From NCBI GenBank assembly GCA_021776115.1, contig JAJFGN010000070.1, positions 124,001-188,000 of the forward strand: a DNA stretch of 64,000 nt. Reading direction: 5' to 3'. Positions 62,837 to 64,000 of this stretch are shown piece after piece (position 1 is the first letter of the stretch; the number at the start of each line of letters is the position of its first letter). A program made the position numbers and the translations under genes. Source of the DNA: Kiloniellaceae bacterium (GTDB lineage Bacteria > Pseudomonadota > Alphaproteobacteria > Kiloniellales > J153). The notes under the pieces were generated by a model, which made no database searches, was not told the origin of the DNA, and worked only from the letters and a program-made list of their open reading frames with translations.

Positions 62837-63688
62837 ATGTGCGACCGTCAGGACCCCCACGATCACGACCAACACAATCAACACAATCGGAAACTAGATC
62901 GCCGCGCCTTGTTGCGCGGAGGAATCGCGGCCGGCGCGGCCGTGACCGTCGCCGCTGCAAGGGGACGCGGCGCTCAGGCGGCGGGCGATGACCCCTATGC
63001 GCCGCCGGCGAAGGGCGCCTTGCCTGAAACCGGGTTCAAGCTCAATCATAAGCGCGCGGCGCTGGTCGTCACCGATCCGCAGATCGATTTCCTCAGCCCC
63101 AAGGGCGTCACCTGGGGTGTGGTCGGCAAAAGTGTGGAACAGCACGGCACGGTCGGCAACATCAAGCGCTTGTTCACCGCCGCCAAGGGCACGGGCATGA
63201 CCGTCGCCATCTCGCCGCACTACTATTACCCGACCGATCACGGCTGGCGCTTTGGCGGCCCGCTCGAAAAGCTGATGCACGCTATCGGGATGTTCGATCG
63301 CAAGAGTGCTTACGACGTTTCCAAATTCGATGGCTCCGGCGCCGACTTCATGCCCGAGTACAAGGACTACATCCACGACGGAAAGACGATCATCTGCTCG
63401 CCGCACAAGGTCTACGGGCCGGAGCAGAACGACTTGGCCCTGCAGCTGCGCAAGGCACACGTCGAACAGGTGATCCTGGCCGGTATGTCGGCGAACCTTT
63501 GCGTCGAAGCGCACCTGCGCGAACTTCTTGAAATGGGCTTCGAGGTCGCGGTGATCAAGGATGCAACGGCGGCCGCCATGTTGCCGGAGGGCGATGGCTA
63601 CCTGGCCGCGCTGATCAACTTCCGCTACATCGCCAACGCGCTGTGGTCGACCGACGAAGCGGTCGCTCAGATCAACGGCAAGGCATAA
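62837..63688 (+). CDS. Tat-exported cysteine hydrolase (isochorismatase-like)
   Basis: 283 residues. A His/Asp-rich N-terminus (residues 6-18) is followed by a twin-arginine signal, Arg22-Arg23 in 'LDRRALLRGGIAAGAAVTVA', with a likely cleavage after about 48. The hydrolase fold has Asp80 ('LVVTDPQIDF'), Lys191 ('CSPHKVYGP') and the nucleophile Cys222 ('GMSANLCVEAHLREL'). Family members hydrolyse isochorismate, nicotinamide, carbamoyl-sarcosine or related compounds; substrate unknown. GGAGGAG lies upstream of the ATG. Export to the periplasm is unusual for this family. Confidence 0.9.
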   Translation: MCDRQDPHDHDQHNQHNRKLDRRALLRGGIAAGAAVTVAAARGRGAQAAGDDPYAPPAKGALPETGFKLNHKRAALVVTDPQIDFLSPKGVTWGVVGKSVEQHGTVGNIKRLFTAAKGTGMTVAISPHYYYPTDHGWRFGGPLEKLMHAIGMFDRKSAYDVSKFDGSGADFMPEYKDYIHDGKTIICSPHKVYGPEQNDLALQLRKAHVEQVILAGMSANLCVEAHLRELLEMGFEVAVIKDATAAAMLPEGDGYLAALINFRYIANALWSTDEAVAQINGKA

Positions 63689-63763
63689 ATCGGCCCGAAT
63701 AATGCCGGTGCGTCGCGTGTTTCACGGCGTGCCGGCAACCTTCGCACGCCGGCGGCGAAGACC

Positions 63764-63994
63764 TTATTTCTTGCGGCGCCGCAAATGGCAAAGCGCGACC
63801 AGGATCGCTGCCGGTACGGCGAAGAAGATTGTCGCGGGGATCTGCAATACACTGGCGATCACGGGATCCCAGAGTGGCGGCCAAATATAGCGTTCCACCA
63901 CGGCCTGAACCAGGTTCAGGCTGCCTACGTCGAGCTTGAACCACAGCTCGCCCAAGGGGCGCTGTAGGATGCCTCCTGGCCCGGCCAGGGCCAT
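63764..63994 (-). CDS. Small membrane protein of unknown function, possibly truncated by window edge
   Basis: 76 residues from the ATG at 63994; the frame stays open to the end of the window, so the true start may lie beyond it. It has one clear membrane segment ('IPATIFFAVPAAILVAL') and a basic end 'CHLRRRKK', with a conserved-looking 'RPLGELWFKLDVGSLNLVQA' and 'VERYIWPPLWDPVI'. I recall similar small proteins in Rhodospirillales but with no function. Confidence 0.6.
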   Translation of the reverse strand: MALAGPGGILQRPLGELWFKLDVGSLNLVQAVVERYIWPPLWDPVIASVLQIPATIFFAVPAAILVALCHLRRRKK

Positions 63995-64000
63995 GGCCCA

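Overview
The window is a GC-rich, densely coded stretch of a bacterial chromosome. Gene content and order point to an alphaproteobacterium, most likely of the Rhodospirillales/Kiloniellales type. The indicators are the addAB-trxA, folC-accD-trpABF, lapA-ihfB-rpsA-cmk-aroA and kdsD-lptC-lptA-lptB-rpoN-hpf-ptsN neighbourhoods, a class II (CP4-like) AroA, a FYDLN acid protein (TIGR02300) divergent from aroA, and an Hsp20-DUF1150 pair. This placement rests on recognising families, not on a database search. I see no prophage, insertion sequence, CRISPR array or classical defence island.

Layout. 1-4.9 kb: end of addB, addA (recombinational repair) and trxA, closed by a clear terminator. 4.9-18.8 kb, minus strand: folC, accD, trpA, trpB, trpF, an unknown membrane protein, pyrF, a MarR-GNAT fusion with its own palindromic operator, an ornithine cyclodeaminase-like gene, lapA, ihfB, rpsA, cmk and aroA. 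19-21.7 kb, plus strand: FYDLN protein, tRNA-Ala(GGC), a 40-bp perfect palindrome, an AT-rich non-coding stretch, a histone H1-like protein, and an Hsp20 gene whose leader looks like a ROSE RNA thermometer. 21.7-28.9 kb, minus: ptsN, hpf, rpoN, the LPS transport genes lptB/A/C, kdsD and an RNase D-like exonuclease. 29-44.4 kb: NDUFA9-like protein, uppP, glutamate synthase (gltD, gltB), an FzlA-like GST-fold protein, an aminotransferase, a divergent YciI/LysR pair, a TPR lipoprotein-like or secreted protein, an SDR, an alpha/beta hydrolase and a glycosyltransferase. 44.4-56.5 kb: the translation cluster thrS-infC-rpmI-rplT-pheS...pheT, in which pheS and pheT are separated by a 5-kb opposite-strand trehalose module (otsB, GH15, otsA, glk). 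56.5-64 kb: map, dinB-like, TVP38-like, lepA, ICMT-like, a DUF695-like protein, an AraC regulator, a Tat-exported cysteine hydrolase and a small membrane protein at the edge.

Most genes are housekeeping. The less ordinary signals are small and regulatory. At the aroA/cmk junction a 14-bp unit is repeated three times, giving consecutive ATGA stop/start overlaps. Upstream of hsp20 a hairpin pairs the Shine-Dalgarno with a TTGCTC element. infC appears to start at ATA. 25-bp tandem repeats that can each form a GCGA tetraloop hairpin lie between rpsA and cmk. The pheS-pheT pair is split by trehalose genes. These are read directly from the sequence; their functions are inferences.
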